Below, piece by piece: positions 15,239-22,665 of a DNA stretch of 25,031 bases. Position numbers and translations under genes: made by a program. Source of the DNA: Deltaproteobacteria bacterium (GTDB lineage Bacteria; Myxococcota_A; UBA9042); NCBI GenBank assembly GCA_020632665.1, contig JACKFC010000050.1, positions 1 to 25,031 on the forward strand. The letters are read 5' to 3'. The notes beneath the pieces are model-generated. The model was not told where the DNA came from. It saw nothing but the letters and a program-made list of their open reading frames with translations, and ran no database searches. Numbering within the stretch: position 1 is the stretch's first letter; the number at the start of each line of letters is the position of its first letter.

Positions 15239-18235
15239 ATGCACACCCCCAAGACGTTGATCTTTGCCCTGCTGCTCGCGTTGGCCACGGCCGCCTGTGC
15301 CGGCACCGACGAAGCGGTGATCGGCCCGGCGAATGGCGGCGACGGACAGGCCCAAGCCGATGGCGGGGTGCTCGCCGATGGCAGCGGTGGGGGTGGGGGA
15401 GACGCCGAAGCCGACGCCGAAGCTGACGCCGAGGCCGACGCTGTTGCTGACGCTGACGCTGACGCTGACTCTGACGCGGACGCTGACGCCGCAACGGACA
15501 CCGAAACGGACACCGAAACGAACACCGAAATGGACACCGAAACGGATGCCTACACGGATGCCGACACCGACACCGAAGTCGAAACCGACGCCGACGGCAG
15601 CGCCGTCGACGTCACCCCACCGGAATGCGTCGTCGACGCCGATTGCGCCGACAAGATCACGAGCGAGCCGTGCCACAAGCCGGTCTGCGCCGTGGGCGTC
15701 TGCACGCTCGGCGCCGGCCCGGTCGGCGAGGCCTGCGACGACGACAACGCCTGCACCACCGGCGACGCCTGCGAGGGTGGGCTCTGCATCCTCGGCAGCA
15801 ACGTCGACTGCGACGACGGACAAATCTGCACCGACGACAGCTGCGATCCGAAATCCGGCTGCCTCCACACCGAGAAGCCGCAGGCCTGCGACGACGGCAA
15901 CGCCTGCACCGAGGGCGACGCCTGCGCCGGCCCGGTCTGCAAGCTCGGCGCGCCGAAGGATTGCAACGACGGCAAAGCCTGCACCACCGACGCCTGCGAT
16001 CCGAAGAGCGGCTGCACCCACCAAGACAACACCCAGCCCTGCGACGATGGCGACGCCTGCACCACCGGCGACGCCTGCGCCGCGGGCACTTGCGTCTCCG
16101 GCGCGGCCCAAGGCTGCGACGACGGCAACCCCTGCACAGACGACGGCTGCGACCCGAAGAGCGGCTGCAGCAACCTGCCGAACGCCGCCACCTGCACCGA
16201 CGGCAACGCCTGCACCGACGGCGACGGCTGCCAGGACGGCACCTGCAAGCCCGGCGCGGCGCTCGGCTGCGACGACGGCAATGCCTGCACCCTCGGCGCT
16301 TGCGACGCCGGCACGGGCTGCGTCCAGGCCCCGCTCGACGGCAAGCCCTGCGACGACGGTGACGCCTGCACCGGCGCCGGTGGCCAGCCCGACGCGTGCC
16401 AAGGCGGCAGCTGCAAGCCGGGTCCTGTGAGCAACTGCGACGACGGCAACCCCTGCACCATCGACGCGTGCGACAAGGCCAAGGGCTGCACCAACCTCGC
16501 GGACGACGGCAAGCCCTGCGACGACGGCAGCGCCTGCACCGGCAGCAAGGAGCAGCCCGACGCCTGCAAGGACGGCGCTTGTCAGCCCGGGACCAAGGCC
16601 GCCTGCGACGACGGCAACGCCTGCACCACCTCGCAATGCGATCCGAAGACCGGCTGCAGCAACGCGCCGAATGCGCAGCCCTGCGACGACGGCGACGCCT
16701 GCACCAACGGCGACACCTGCACCGGCGGCGCCTGCAAGGGCAAGGCGCTCGGCACCGGCAAGGGCGAAGCCTGCGACGACGGCAAGCCCTGCACGACCGA
16801 TGGCTGCGATCCGAAGACGGGCTGCACGCACCAGAGCGCCGACGGCGCGCCTTGCGACGACGGCAACGCCTGCACCACCGGCGACGCCTGCGCCGCGGGC
16901 GGCTGCAAGGGTGGCGCGGCGAAGGGTTGCGACGACGCCAACGCCTGCACCCTCGACACCTGCGACGCGCAGAAGGGTTGCAACAACGCGGCGGCGGCGC
17001 TGGCCTGCGACGACGGCTCGGTCTGCACCCTCGGCGACGTCTGCCAGGACGGCGCGTGCACGGCGGGGCAAGCCAAGCCCTGTGGCGACGGCAACCCCTG
17101 CACCGACGATAGCTGCGACGCCAAGGCGGGCTGCGCCAACCTGCCCAACGCCGCGACCTGCACCGACGGCAACGCCTGCACCGGCGCTGGCGGCGACGGC
17201 TGCGGCGGCGGCATCTGCAAGGGCGGCGCGGCGGTGACCTGCGACGACGGCAACCCCTGCACCGTCGACTATTGCGACGCCAGCGCGGGCTGCAAGGCGG
17301 TGCCGGTGCCGGTGCCCTGCGACGACGGCGACGCCTGCACCGCCGGCGATACCTGCGCCGACGCGAACTGCGCCGGCAAGGCCATCGCCTGTGACGACGG
17401 CAACGTCTGCACCAGCAATACCTGCGACAAAGCCAAGGGCTGCCAATACCCCGCGGTGGCCGACAAGACGGCCTGTGGCGATATCGGCGCCTGCTACGGC
17501 GGGACCTGCTCGCTCGGCAGCGACCTCTCGCCGGCGCCCTCGTGCCTGGCCATCCGCGACGCTTTCAGCAAGATCGGCGCCAAGGCGAATTCGGCCGTCT
17601 ACACGCTCGATCCGGACGGCCCGGGCGGCGCCGCGGCGTTCAAGGCCTATTGCGAGATGGTCGCCGACGGCGGTGGCTGGACGCTGGTGCTGAAGGTCGA
17701 CGGCGGCAAGTCGACGTTCCTCTACGACGCGGCGTATTGGGTCAACAAGCAGGCGCTGGCGGCGGACAAACCCGGCCTCGACAAGACCGAAGCCAAGCTG
17801 CCGAGCTATTGGAGCGTGCCCTTCAGCGAGCTGCGGGTCGGGATGGAATACCAGGGCGTGACGAACTGGCTCACGGTCGGCGCGAAGGCGGCTTCGCTCC
17901 ACGCGGTGATGGCGCCGGGCAGCTACAAGGCCTTCGACAAAGCGGCGGGCCGCGTCGCCTGGAAGAGCCTGATCGCCGGGACCTCGATGCAGAACAACTG
18001 CAACCGCGAGGGCTTCAACAACCGCGTCAACGATACCCACGCCGCGGTGCGGATCGGCATCTTGGCCAACGAGCAGAACGATTGCGGTTCACCGGATAGC
18101 CGCGTCGGCTTCGGTGGTCGGAGCAACGTCTGCAGCATCGACCCGAATATGTCGGTCGGCGCGGCCGCGGGTTGCGGCGGCGACCTCGGCACCAAGTCGC
18201 TGAAGGCGAGCTTCGGTTGGGTCTTCGTGCGGTAG
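15239..18235 (+). CDS. Cys-repeat lipoprotein with fibrinogen-like C-terminal domain
   Basis: This is a 998-aa surface lipoprotein. The signal peptide ends in TAAC with Cys20 lipidated. Residues about 45-125 are an Asp/Ala/Glu/Thr linker (EADAEADA, TDTETDTE). From about 130 to 760 there are about 22 units of the form CDDGNxCTxxDxC, with further Cys between; these probably bind Ca2+ through the acidic residues and form disulfide-locked modules. Residues about 765-998 are a fibrinogen-related/intelectin-like domain: YTLDPDGPGG, CEMVADGGGWTLVLK and a C-terminal FGWVFVR. Such domains bind glycans or acetylated ligands in other proteins. The ATG follows GAGGAGGAG. It is transcribed divergently from the channel gene across 75 bp, so a shared regulatory region is possible. 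It probably acts outside the cell in adhesion or recognition. Confidence 0.85.
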   Translation: MHTPKTLIFALLLALATAACAGTDEAVIGPANGGDGQAQADGGVLADGSGGGGGDAEADAEADAEADAVADADADADSDADADAATDTETDTETNTEMDTETDAYTDADTDTEVETDADGSAVDVTPPECVVDADCADKITSEPCHKPVCAVGVCTLGAGPVGEACDDDNACTTGDACEGGLCILGSNVDCDDGQICTDDSCDPKSGCLHTEKPQACDDGNACTEGDACAGPVCKLGAPKDCNDGKACTTDACDPKSGCTHQDNTQPCDDGDACTTGDACAAGTCVSGAAQGCDDGNPCTDDGCDPKSGCSNLPNAATCTDGNACTDGDGCQDGTCKPGAALGCDDGNACTLGACDAGTGCVQAPLDGKPCDDGDACTGAGGQPDACQGGSCKPGPVSNCDDGNPCTIDACDKAKGCTNLADDGKPCDDGSACTGSKEQPDACKDGACQPGTKAACDDGNACTTSQCDPKTGCSNAPNAQPCDDGDACTNGDTCTGGACKGKALGTGKGEACDDGKPCTTDGCDPKTGCTHQSADGAPCDDGNACTTGDACAAGGCKGGAAKGCDDANACTLDTCDAQKGCNNAAAALACDDGSVCTLGDVCQDGACTAGQAKPCGDGNPCTDDSCDAKAGCANLPNAATCTDGNACTGAGGDGCGGGICKGGAAVTCDDGNPCTVDYCDASAGCKAVPVPVPCDDGDACTAGDTCADANCAGKAIACDDGNVCTSNTCDKAKGCQYPAVADKTACGDIGACYGGTCSLGSDLSPAPSCLAIRDAFSKIGAKANSAVYTLDPDGPGGAAAFKAYCEMVADGGGWTLVLKVDGGKSTFLYDAAYWVNKQALAADKPGLDKTEAKLPSYWSVPFSELRVGMEYQGVTNWLTVGAKAASLHAVMAPGSYKAFDKAAGRVAWKSLIAGTSMQNNCNREGFNNRVNDTHAAVRIGILANEQNDCGSPDSRVGFGGRSNVCSIDPNMSVGAAAGCGGDLGTKSLKASFGWVFVR
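15404..15595 (+). repeat. Short tandem repeats encoding an acidic linker
   Basis: Imperfect 6- and 12-bp units (GACGCCGAAGCC, GACGCTGACGCT, GACACCGAAACG) encode the Asp-Ala/Glu-Ala and Asp-Thr-Glu-Thr linker of the 998-aa lipoprotein. It is the same design as in the selenoprotein gene, with different units. Confidence 0.75.
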
Positions 18236-18249
18236 CGGGAGCGGAAATT

Positions 18250-18264
18250 GGTTCCAGGTGCTTA
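18250..18264 (+). repeat. Left part of the interrupted 61-bp palindrome
   Basis: GGTTCCAGGTGCTTA is the outer half of the left arm. Removing the IS and one TTA copy restores a perfect 30-bp inverted repeat with a single G between the arms (completed by 19508-19553). It starts 15 bp after the stop of the fibrinogen-like gene. Confidence 0.85.
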
Positions 18265-19504
18265 GAGGGTGTTTATGTTTGACTGCTACGCCGCGCCGGC
18301 GCTCAACCGCCGATGCAGCATGTGGCCTTGGAGCAGCCAAATCCAGGCTTCCGACACCGAGAGTAGGCGGTCGTGGTCGCGATTCATGCGTCGCGGCCGT
18401 TCGTTCCACGCGTTGTTGCGCTCGACCACCCAACGCTTGGGAAGCACGCTAAATGGCTGGGACATCTCGGGTGTAAACGGTAGTTCCGGTCCGGACCAGG
18501 AGCCGTGTCGTTGGCTGGGTCGGCGAATCAGGCGCAGATCGACGCCGAGTTCCTTCGCGGCCGCGCTGGCCTTGGCGCCGCTGTAGCCGCTGTCGACGTA
18601 CATCTTGTTCAGGCTCGGGTATTTCGTCTTGCCGACCGCGAGCAACGGTCCCATTGCGTTGCGGTCCGAGACGTTGGCGGCGGTGACCGCGACTGCCAGC
18701 AGCAGGCCCAGCGTGTCCACCAGCAGATGACGCTTGCGGCCCTTGACCTTCTTGCCGCCGTCGTAGCCTTTGACGCCGCCCTGCGGTGAGGTCCGCGTCG
18801 ACTGCGCGTCCATGATCCCGGCTGTCGGCTCGACCGGTCGACCTGCTCGCTCGCGCATCATCTCTCGCAGCACATCGTAGTACTGCACGAACACGCCATC
18901 GCGGCTCCAGCGGCGAAACGTCGCGTACACGTTCTGCCAGGGGGGAAACTCCTTCGGCAACATGCGCCAGGAGACCCCTCCACGCACCACATACAGGATC
19001 GCGTCGAGAAGAACTCGGCGATCGTACGAGGGCTTTCTGCCGCGGCCCTGGTTGGTGAACAGGTGCTCGACCATCGCCCACTCCGCGTCGGTCACGCTCG
19101 ACGGGTACCCGGTGGCCGTCTCGGCGCCGGTCATCCGATGGTGGTCGGCGTAGCCGTAGCACTTCTTTGCCTCAGGCGCCGAAGCTACGTCTTCACCCGC
19201 GGCGTTCAGGTCCTGCGATGCCCTGCGCTTGTCGATCCCATGACGCTTCAACGCGTTGCGGACTCCAGTCGTACTGACCGTCACCCCAAAGGTCTCCTTG
19301 ACCCACTCGCAGAGCTCGCGGGTCGTTGCCTGGCGGTTGTTCGAGACGTGCTCGACGAGCTGCCTGGCTTGCTCCTCCGACAGAGCTGGACGCCGGCCTG
19401 ACCGTCGAGACCCCTTGAACTCTTCTGGCTTTTCGACTGACATGGGACCTCCTCGCGAATCCGTGGCGAGGATCTCATGTTTGGGCGAAAAGGTAAACAC
19501 CCTC
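18265..19504 (-). mobile_element. Complete IS5-family insertion sequence, 1240 bp
   Basis: The element has terminal inverted repeats GAGGGTGTTTA at 18265-18275 and its complement at 19494-19504 (11 bp perfect, partly extended). It is flanked by a TTA duplication at 18262-18264 and 19505-19507. A 3-bp TNA-type duplication fits the IS1031/IS427 side of IS5. It contains a single transposase gene. Intact ends, an intact gene and a perfectly reconstructable target point to a recent insertion. Confidence 0.9.
18286..19443 (-). CDS. IS5-family DDE transposase with N-terminal winged helix
   Basis: This is a 385-aa transposase and the only gene of the IS. Residues about 10-70 (SGRRPALSEEQARQLVEHV, then a helix-turn-helix ending VSTTGVRNALKRHGI) resemble the winged-helix DNA-binding module of IS630-type transposases. 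Residues about 105-190 are the DUF4096-type region (YPSSVTDAEWAMVEHLF, VRGGVSWRMLPKEFPPW). The DDE catalytic core follows: Asp212 in IMDAQST, Asp284 in YVDSGYSG, Glu341 in WVVERNNAWN. The start is the ATG at 19443, with GAGGAGG just upstream; the longer open frame to 19596 runs out of the IS through its right end and is not used. All catalytic residues are intact, so it should be active. Confidence 0.9.
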   Translation of the reverse strand: MSVEKPEEFKGSRRSGRRPALSEEQARQLVEHVSNNRQATTRELCEWVKETFGVTVSTTGVRNALKRHGIDKRRASQDLNAAGEDVASAPEAKKCYGYADHHRMTGAETATGYPSSVTDAEWAMVEHLFTNQGRGRKPSYDRRVLLDAILYVVRGGVSWRMLPKEFPPWQNVYATFRRWSRDGVFVQYYDVLREMMRERAGRPVEPTAGIMDAQSTRTSPQGGVKGYDGGKKVKGRKRHLLVDTLGLLLAVAVTAANVSDRNAMGPLLAVGKTKYPSLNKMYVDSGYSGAKASAAAKELGVDLRLIRRPSQRHGSWSGPELPFTPEMSQPFSVLPKRWVVERNNAWNERPRRMNRDHDRLLSVSEAWIWLLQGHMLHRRLSAGAA

Positions 19505-19553
19505 TTATACTTTATACTTTCGGCGAAAGTATAAAGTATAAGCACCTGGAACC
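19505..19553. repeat. Remainder of the interrupted palindrome, right of the IS
   Basis: It contains the second TTA copy, the inner half of the left arm, a single G spacer and the whole right arm (19524-19553, ending CACCTGGAACC). The arms match the two inverted 30-bp sequences that flank the low-GC segment at 1217 and 3672. Confidence 0.85.
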
Positions 19554-19568
19554 CCGCCCCTACCCCGG

Positions 19569-21722
19569 ATGCACATGAAACGCCACGCCCCTGCAATCGT
19601 CCTCATCATCAGCCTCGCCGGTTGCGGCCCTGCGACACCGCAGGCGACGCCAACGCCGAAGCCGGAGGTCTCCGTGTCGAATCCTCTGCTCACCGCGAGC
19701 GCGCTGCCGCTGCACTACCCTCCGTTCGACGCGATCCGCGACGAACATTTCGGCCCGGCCTTCGATCGCGGCATGGCCGAGCATCGCCGTGAGATCGCCG
19801 CCATCGCGGGCAGTCCCGAGCCGCCGACCTTCGAGAATACGATGGTCGCGTTGGAGCGCTCGGGGCAGCTGCTGACGCGGGCGACCACGATCTTCTTCTC
19901 CTTGCTGGGCGCCGACCAGAACGACGCGCGCAAGGCGCTGCAGACCGCGTACGCGGCGAAGTTCGCCGCCCACCGCGACGCGATCGTCCTCGACGCGGCG
20001 CTTTTTGCCCGGATCGACAAGCTCCATGCCCAGCGCGCGAGCCTCGGCCTGGACGCGGAGTCGCTGCGCCTGGTCGAGCGGACCCACCTCTCGTTCGTCC
20101 GCGCCGGCGCCAAGCTGGCCGAGGCCGACAAGCGCCGGTTGGAGGCGATGAACGCAGAGCTGGCCAAGCTCTCGACCGCCTTCGGCCAGAAGGTGCTCGC
20201 CGAGGTCAACGACTCCGCGGTGGTGGTCGACGACGTCAAGCAGCTCGAAGGGCTCTCGCCGGCGCAGATCGCCACCGCCGCCGAAGCGGCCAAAGCGCGC
20301 GGTCTGAAGGACAAATGGGTGCTGGCGTTGACCAATACCAGCGGCCAGCCGCCGAACGGATCGCTGCGTGACCGGGCGCTGCGCGAGCGGATCTACCGCG
20401 CCTCGATGGCCCGCGGCAGCCACGGCGGTCCGCACGATACGACCGCCATCGTCGCCCGCGTCGTCCGCCTGCGCGCGGAGCGGGCCCGGCTGCTCGGCTA
20501 CCCCTCGCACGCCGCCTACGTGCTCGCCGACGAGACGGCGCAGACGCCCGAAGCGGCCCTCGGCCTGCTGACCAAGCTGGCGCCCGTCGCGGTGGCCAAC
20601 GCACGCCGCGAGGCCGCCGATATCGCGAAGGTCATCCGCAAGGAGGGCGGCAGCTTCGAGCCGCAAGCGTGGGATTGGGAATTCTACGCGGGAAAAGTCC
20701 GCCGCGAGCGCTTCGCCTTCGACGAATCCGAGCTGCGCCCCTACCTCGAGCTCGACCGTGTGCTGCGCGACGGCGTCTTCTTCGCCGCGACCCGGCTCTA
20801 CGGCATCACCTTCAAGGAGCGGAAGGACCTACCGGTCTACCACCCCGACGTGCGGGTCTTCGACGTCTTCGAGGCCGACGGCAGCCAACTCGCCATCTTC
20901 ATCTTCGACCCCTACGCCCGCCCCTCCAAGCGCGGCGGGGCGTGGATGAACGCCTACGTGCCGCAATCGCACTTGCTCGGCACCAAGCCGGTGGTCGCCA
21001 ACCACCTCAACATCCCCAAGCCACCGGCCGGCCAGCCGACGCTGATGACCTGGGACGAGGTCGAGACGGCCTTCCACGAATTCGGCCACGCGCTGCACGG
21101 GATGTTCTCCAACGTCCGCTATCCGCGCTTCGCCGGGACCAGCGTGCCCCGGGACTTCGTCGAGTTCCCCTCGCAGGTCAACGAGATGTGGGCGGTGTGG
21201 CCGGAGGTGCTGGCGAGCTACGCCCGCCACTTCGAGAGCGGCGAGGCGATCCCGAAAGCCCTGCTCGACAAGGTGCTGGCGGCGCAGCAGTTCAACCAGG
21301 GCTTCATGACCACCGAATACCTCGCCGCCGCGCTGATCGACCAGCGCTGGCACGCGCTTTCGCCCGATGAGGTGCCGGAGCCGGCCGGCGTGATGGCCTT
21401 CGAGGCGGCGGCGCTGGCCAAGGACGGCCTCGACTTCGCCCCGGTGCCGCCACGCTACCGGACGCCCTACTTCAGCCACATCATGGGTGGCTACGCGGCG
21501 GCTTACTACGCCTACCTGTGGAGCGAGGTGCTCGACGCCGACACGGTCGAGTGGTTCAAGCGCCAAGGCGGGCTGACCCGCAAGAACGGCGACCGCTTCC
21601 GCGCCGCGCTGCTGAGCCGCGGCGGCAGCGTCGAGCCGATGAAGTTGGTGCGGGACCTGCTCGGGCGGGAGCCGCAGCTGCAGCCGCTGCTCGAGCGGCG
21701 CGGGTTGGCTGGGGCGAACTAG
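19569..21722 (+). CDS. M3 family metallopeptidase (Dcp / oligopeptidase A-like) lipoprotein
   Basis: This is a 717-aa zinc peptidase of the thimet oligopeptidase family, close in length to Dcp and OpdA. The zinc site is FHEFGHALHG, with His503, Glu504 and His507, and the third ligand Glu532 in DFVEFPSQ, 29 residues after the first His as in the family. The late motif YYAYLWSEVLDAD is also typical. Unlike the cytoplasmic enzymes it begins with a lipoprotein signal (LIISLAGC, Cys19), so it should act on peptides in the periplasm or at the cell surface. The start is ATG 19569 or the in-frame ATG 6 bp later; neither has a strong ribosome site. It begins 16 bp beyond the palindrome and 65 bp from the IS, so its promoter may have been altered by the insertion. 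Confidence 0.92.
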   Translation: MHMKRHAPAIVLIISLAGCGPATPQATPTPKPEVSVSNPLLTASALPLHYPPFDAIRDEHFGPAFDRGMAEHRREIAAIAGSPEPPTFENTMVALERSGQLLTRATTIFFSLLGADQNDARKALQTAYAAKFAAHRDAIVLDAALFARIDKLHAQRASLGLDAESLRLVERTHLSFVRAGAKLAEADKRRLEAMNAELAKLSTAFGQKVLAEVNDSAVVVDDVKQLEGLSPAQIATAAEAAKARGLKDKWVLALTNTSGQPPNGSLRDRALRERIYRASMARGSHGGPHDTTAIVARVVRLRAERARLLGYPSHAAYVLADETAQTPEAALGLLTKLAPVAVANARREAADIAKVIRKEGGSFEPQAWDWEFYAGKVRRERFAFDESELRPYLELDRVLRDGVFFAATRLYGITFKERKDLPVYHPDVRVFDVFEADGSQLAIFIFDPYARPSKRGGAWMNAYVPQSHLLGTKPVVANHLNIPKPPAGQPTLMTWDEVETAFHEFGHALHGMFSNVRYPRFAGTSVPRDFVEFPSQVNEMWAVWPEVLASYARHFESGEAIPKALLDKVLAAQQFNQGFMTTEYLAAALIDQRWHALSPDEVPEPAGVMAFEAAALAKDGLDFAPVPPRYRTPYFSHIMGGYAAAYYAYLWSEVLDADTVEWFKRQGGLTRKNGDRFRAALLSRGGSVEPMKLVRDLLGREPQLQPLLERRGLAGAN

Positions 21723-21854
21723 CCAAAGCCGTGAGGGTGCGTGCGGCTGCGAACGGCTGAACGAGGTTCGGCCCTGCGAGGTCGTTGTTGCCGGTGGGTC
21801 GGGGGGGCGGCATCCTGACGGCCGGCGCCGCGTCGCCACGTGAGGGAACAGATC

Positions 21855-22088
21855 ATGGAGCCACTCGATCACATCGACATCGATCCGGCCATCATGGGCG
21901 GCCGCCCCCGAATTCGCGGCACGCGCGTGACCGTCGGGACGGTTCTCGGACTCTTCGCAGCCGGCAAGCGTGAGGAGGATGTCCTCGAACTCTACCCGTA
22001 TTTGACGGCCGAGGGCGTCCGGGCCGCGCTCGCCTATGCGGCATGGCGGGTCGAAGAGACCGACGTCGACCTGATGCGGGCGAGTTGA
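21855..22088 (+). CDS. DUF433 antitoxin
   Basis: This is a 77-aa protein of the DUF433 family: DHIDIDPAIMGGRPRIRGTRVTV is the family signature, followed by a helical segment (EEDVLELYPYLTAEGVRAAL) that forms the small winged helix. In such pairs it binds DNA and neutralises the toxin. ATG 21855 with GAGGGA 7 nt upstream is preferred to the GTG at 21840. Its stop lies one base before the start of the toxin gene, a normal toxin-antitoxin arrangement. Confidence 0.88.
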   Translation: MEPLDHIDIDPAIMGGRPRIRGTRVTVGTVLGLFAAGKREEDVLELYPYLTAEGVRAALAYAAWRVEETDVDLMRAS

Positions 22089-22089
22089 G

Positions 22090-22455
22090 TTGCGTCTGCT
22101 CATCGACATGAACCTGTCGCCGACGTTGTGTTCGATGCTCGCCGCGGCGGGATTCGACGCGACCCACTGGAGCGATGCTGGCGAGCCCGATGCCGCCGAT
22201 ACCGTGCTCATGGAGTGGGCGCGTACCAACGAGGCGGTGGTCGTCACCCATGATCTCGATTTCGGGATCTTGCTCGCATTGACCCGTGCAGTGGGCCCGA
22301 GCGTCGTCCAGGTTCGCGGTCTCGATGCTTCGCCTGAAAGTGTCTTGCCGCTGCTCGTCGGGGCCCTGCGGCAGTTCTCGGACGAACTACGGCAGGGCGC
22401 TCTGGTGACCATTCAGCCTGAGCGGATGCGGGCGCGCGTGCTACCGATTCGGTAG
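22090..22455 (+). CDS. DUF5615 PIN-like toxin
   Basis: This is a 121-aa PIN-like nuclease. Acidic residues are in the expected places: Asp6 in LLIDMNLSP, the HWSDAGEPDAAD segment, and the Asp pair of VVTHDLDFG. The family is paired with DUF433 antitoxins as a type II toxin-antitoxin module (the VapC45-like group) and is expected to cleave RNA. The start is TTG at 22090, directly behind the antitoxin stop, so translation is probably coupled; the next in-frame ATG would remove the first catalytic Asp. Confidence 0.88.
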   Translation: MRLLIDMNLSPTLCSMLAAAGFDATHWSDAGEPDAADTVLMEWARTNEAVVVTHDLDFGILLALTRAVGPSVVQVRGLDASPESVLPLLVGALRQFSDELRQGALVTIQPERMRARVLPIR

Positions 22456-22510
22456 AGGCGCGGTCGGAACGTCGGCCTTGGCGACCTTCCAGCGCGGCCT
22501 AGAGACGCGA

Positions 22511-22539
22511 TCAAAAAGTCGCCGCAGGCGACTTTTTGA
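22511..22539. terminator. Bidirectional terminator hairpin
   Basis: TCAAAAAGTCGCC-GCA-GGCGACTTTTTGA has a perfect 13-bp stem, with an A-run on one side and a T-run on the other. It lies between two convergent genes, 56 bp after the toxin stop, and can serve both strands. Confidence 0.8.
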
Positions 22540-22562
22540 CGCGGCTCGTGGAGGGGGAAGGT

Positions 22563-22586
22563 TCGCGAGAACCACGCTTCTCGCGA
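22563..22586. repeat. Hairpin 2 of the intergenic series
   Basis: TCGCGAGAA-CCACGC-TTCTCGCGA is a perfect 9-bp stem with a 6-nt loop. There is no T-run, so it is not a standard intrinsic terminator. Confidence 0.7.
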
Positions 22587-22587
22587 C

Positions 22588-22609
22588 CTGGGGGCGCCTA
22601 GCCCCCCAG
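22588..22609. repeat. Hairpin 3 of the intergenic series
   Basis: CTGGGGGC pairs with GCCCCCCAG around a GCCTA loop, with one extra C. It begins 2 bp after hairpin 2. Confidence 0.7.
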
Positions 22610-22629
22610 AGAACAGAAGAGAGACTCGG

Positions 22630-22657
22630 CCAGAAAATGCGAAACTGCATTTTCTGG
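22630..22657. terminator. Hairpin 4 of the series, possible terminator of the minus-strand gene
   Basis: CCAGAAAATGC-GAAACT-GCATTTTCTGG is a perfect 11-bp stem with a 6-nt loop, 8 bp beyond the stop of the minus-strand surface protein. Flanking GAGAC and GTCTC may extend the stem. It probably ends that transcript, although the T-run lies inside the stem. Confidence 0.55.
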
Positions 22658-22665
22658 TCGCGTCT

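Noticed and set aside
15700..17520. Non-coding DNA repeat array
   Set aside because: The periodicity comes from the Cys-repeat protein; the frame is open for the whole length and the repeats vary at silent positions.
15164..18040. N-terminal extension of the channel gene as one 1335-aa protein
   Set aside because: The extra part is antisense to the Cys-repeat lipoprotein and reads as Val/Ala/Gly-rich shadow sequence. The GTG at 15163 gives a signal peptide and has a ribosome site.
19444..19596. Longer transposase start outside the IS
   Set aside because: It would cross the IS end and the palindrome; the ATG at 19443 has a strong ribosome site and lies inside the element.
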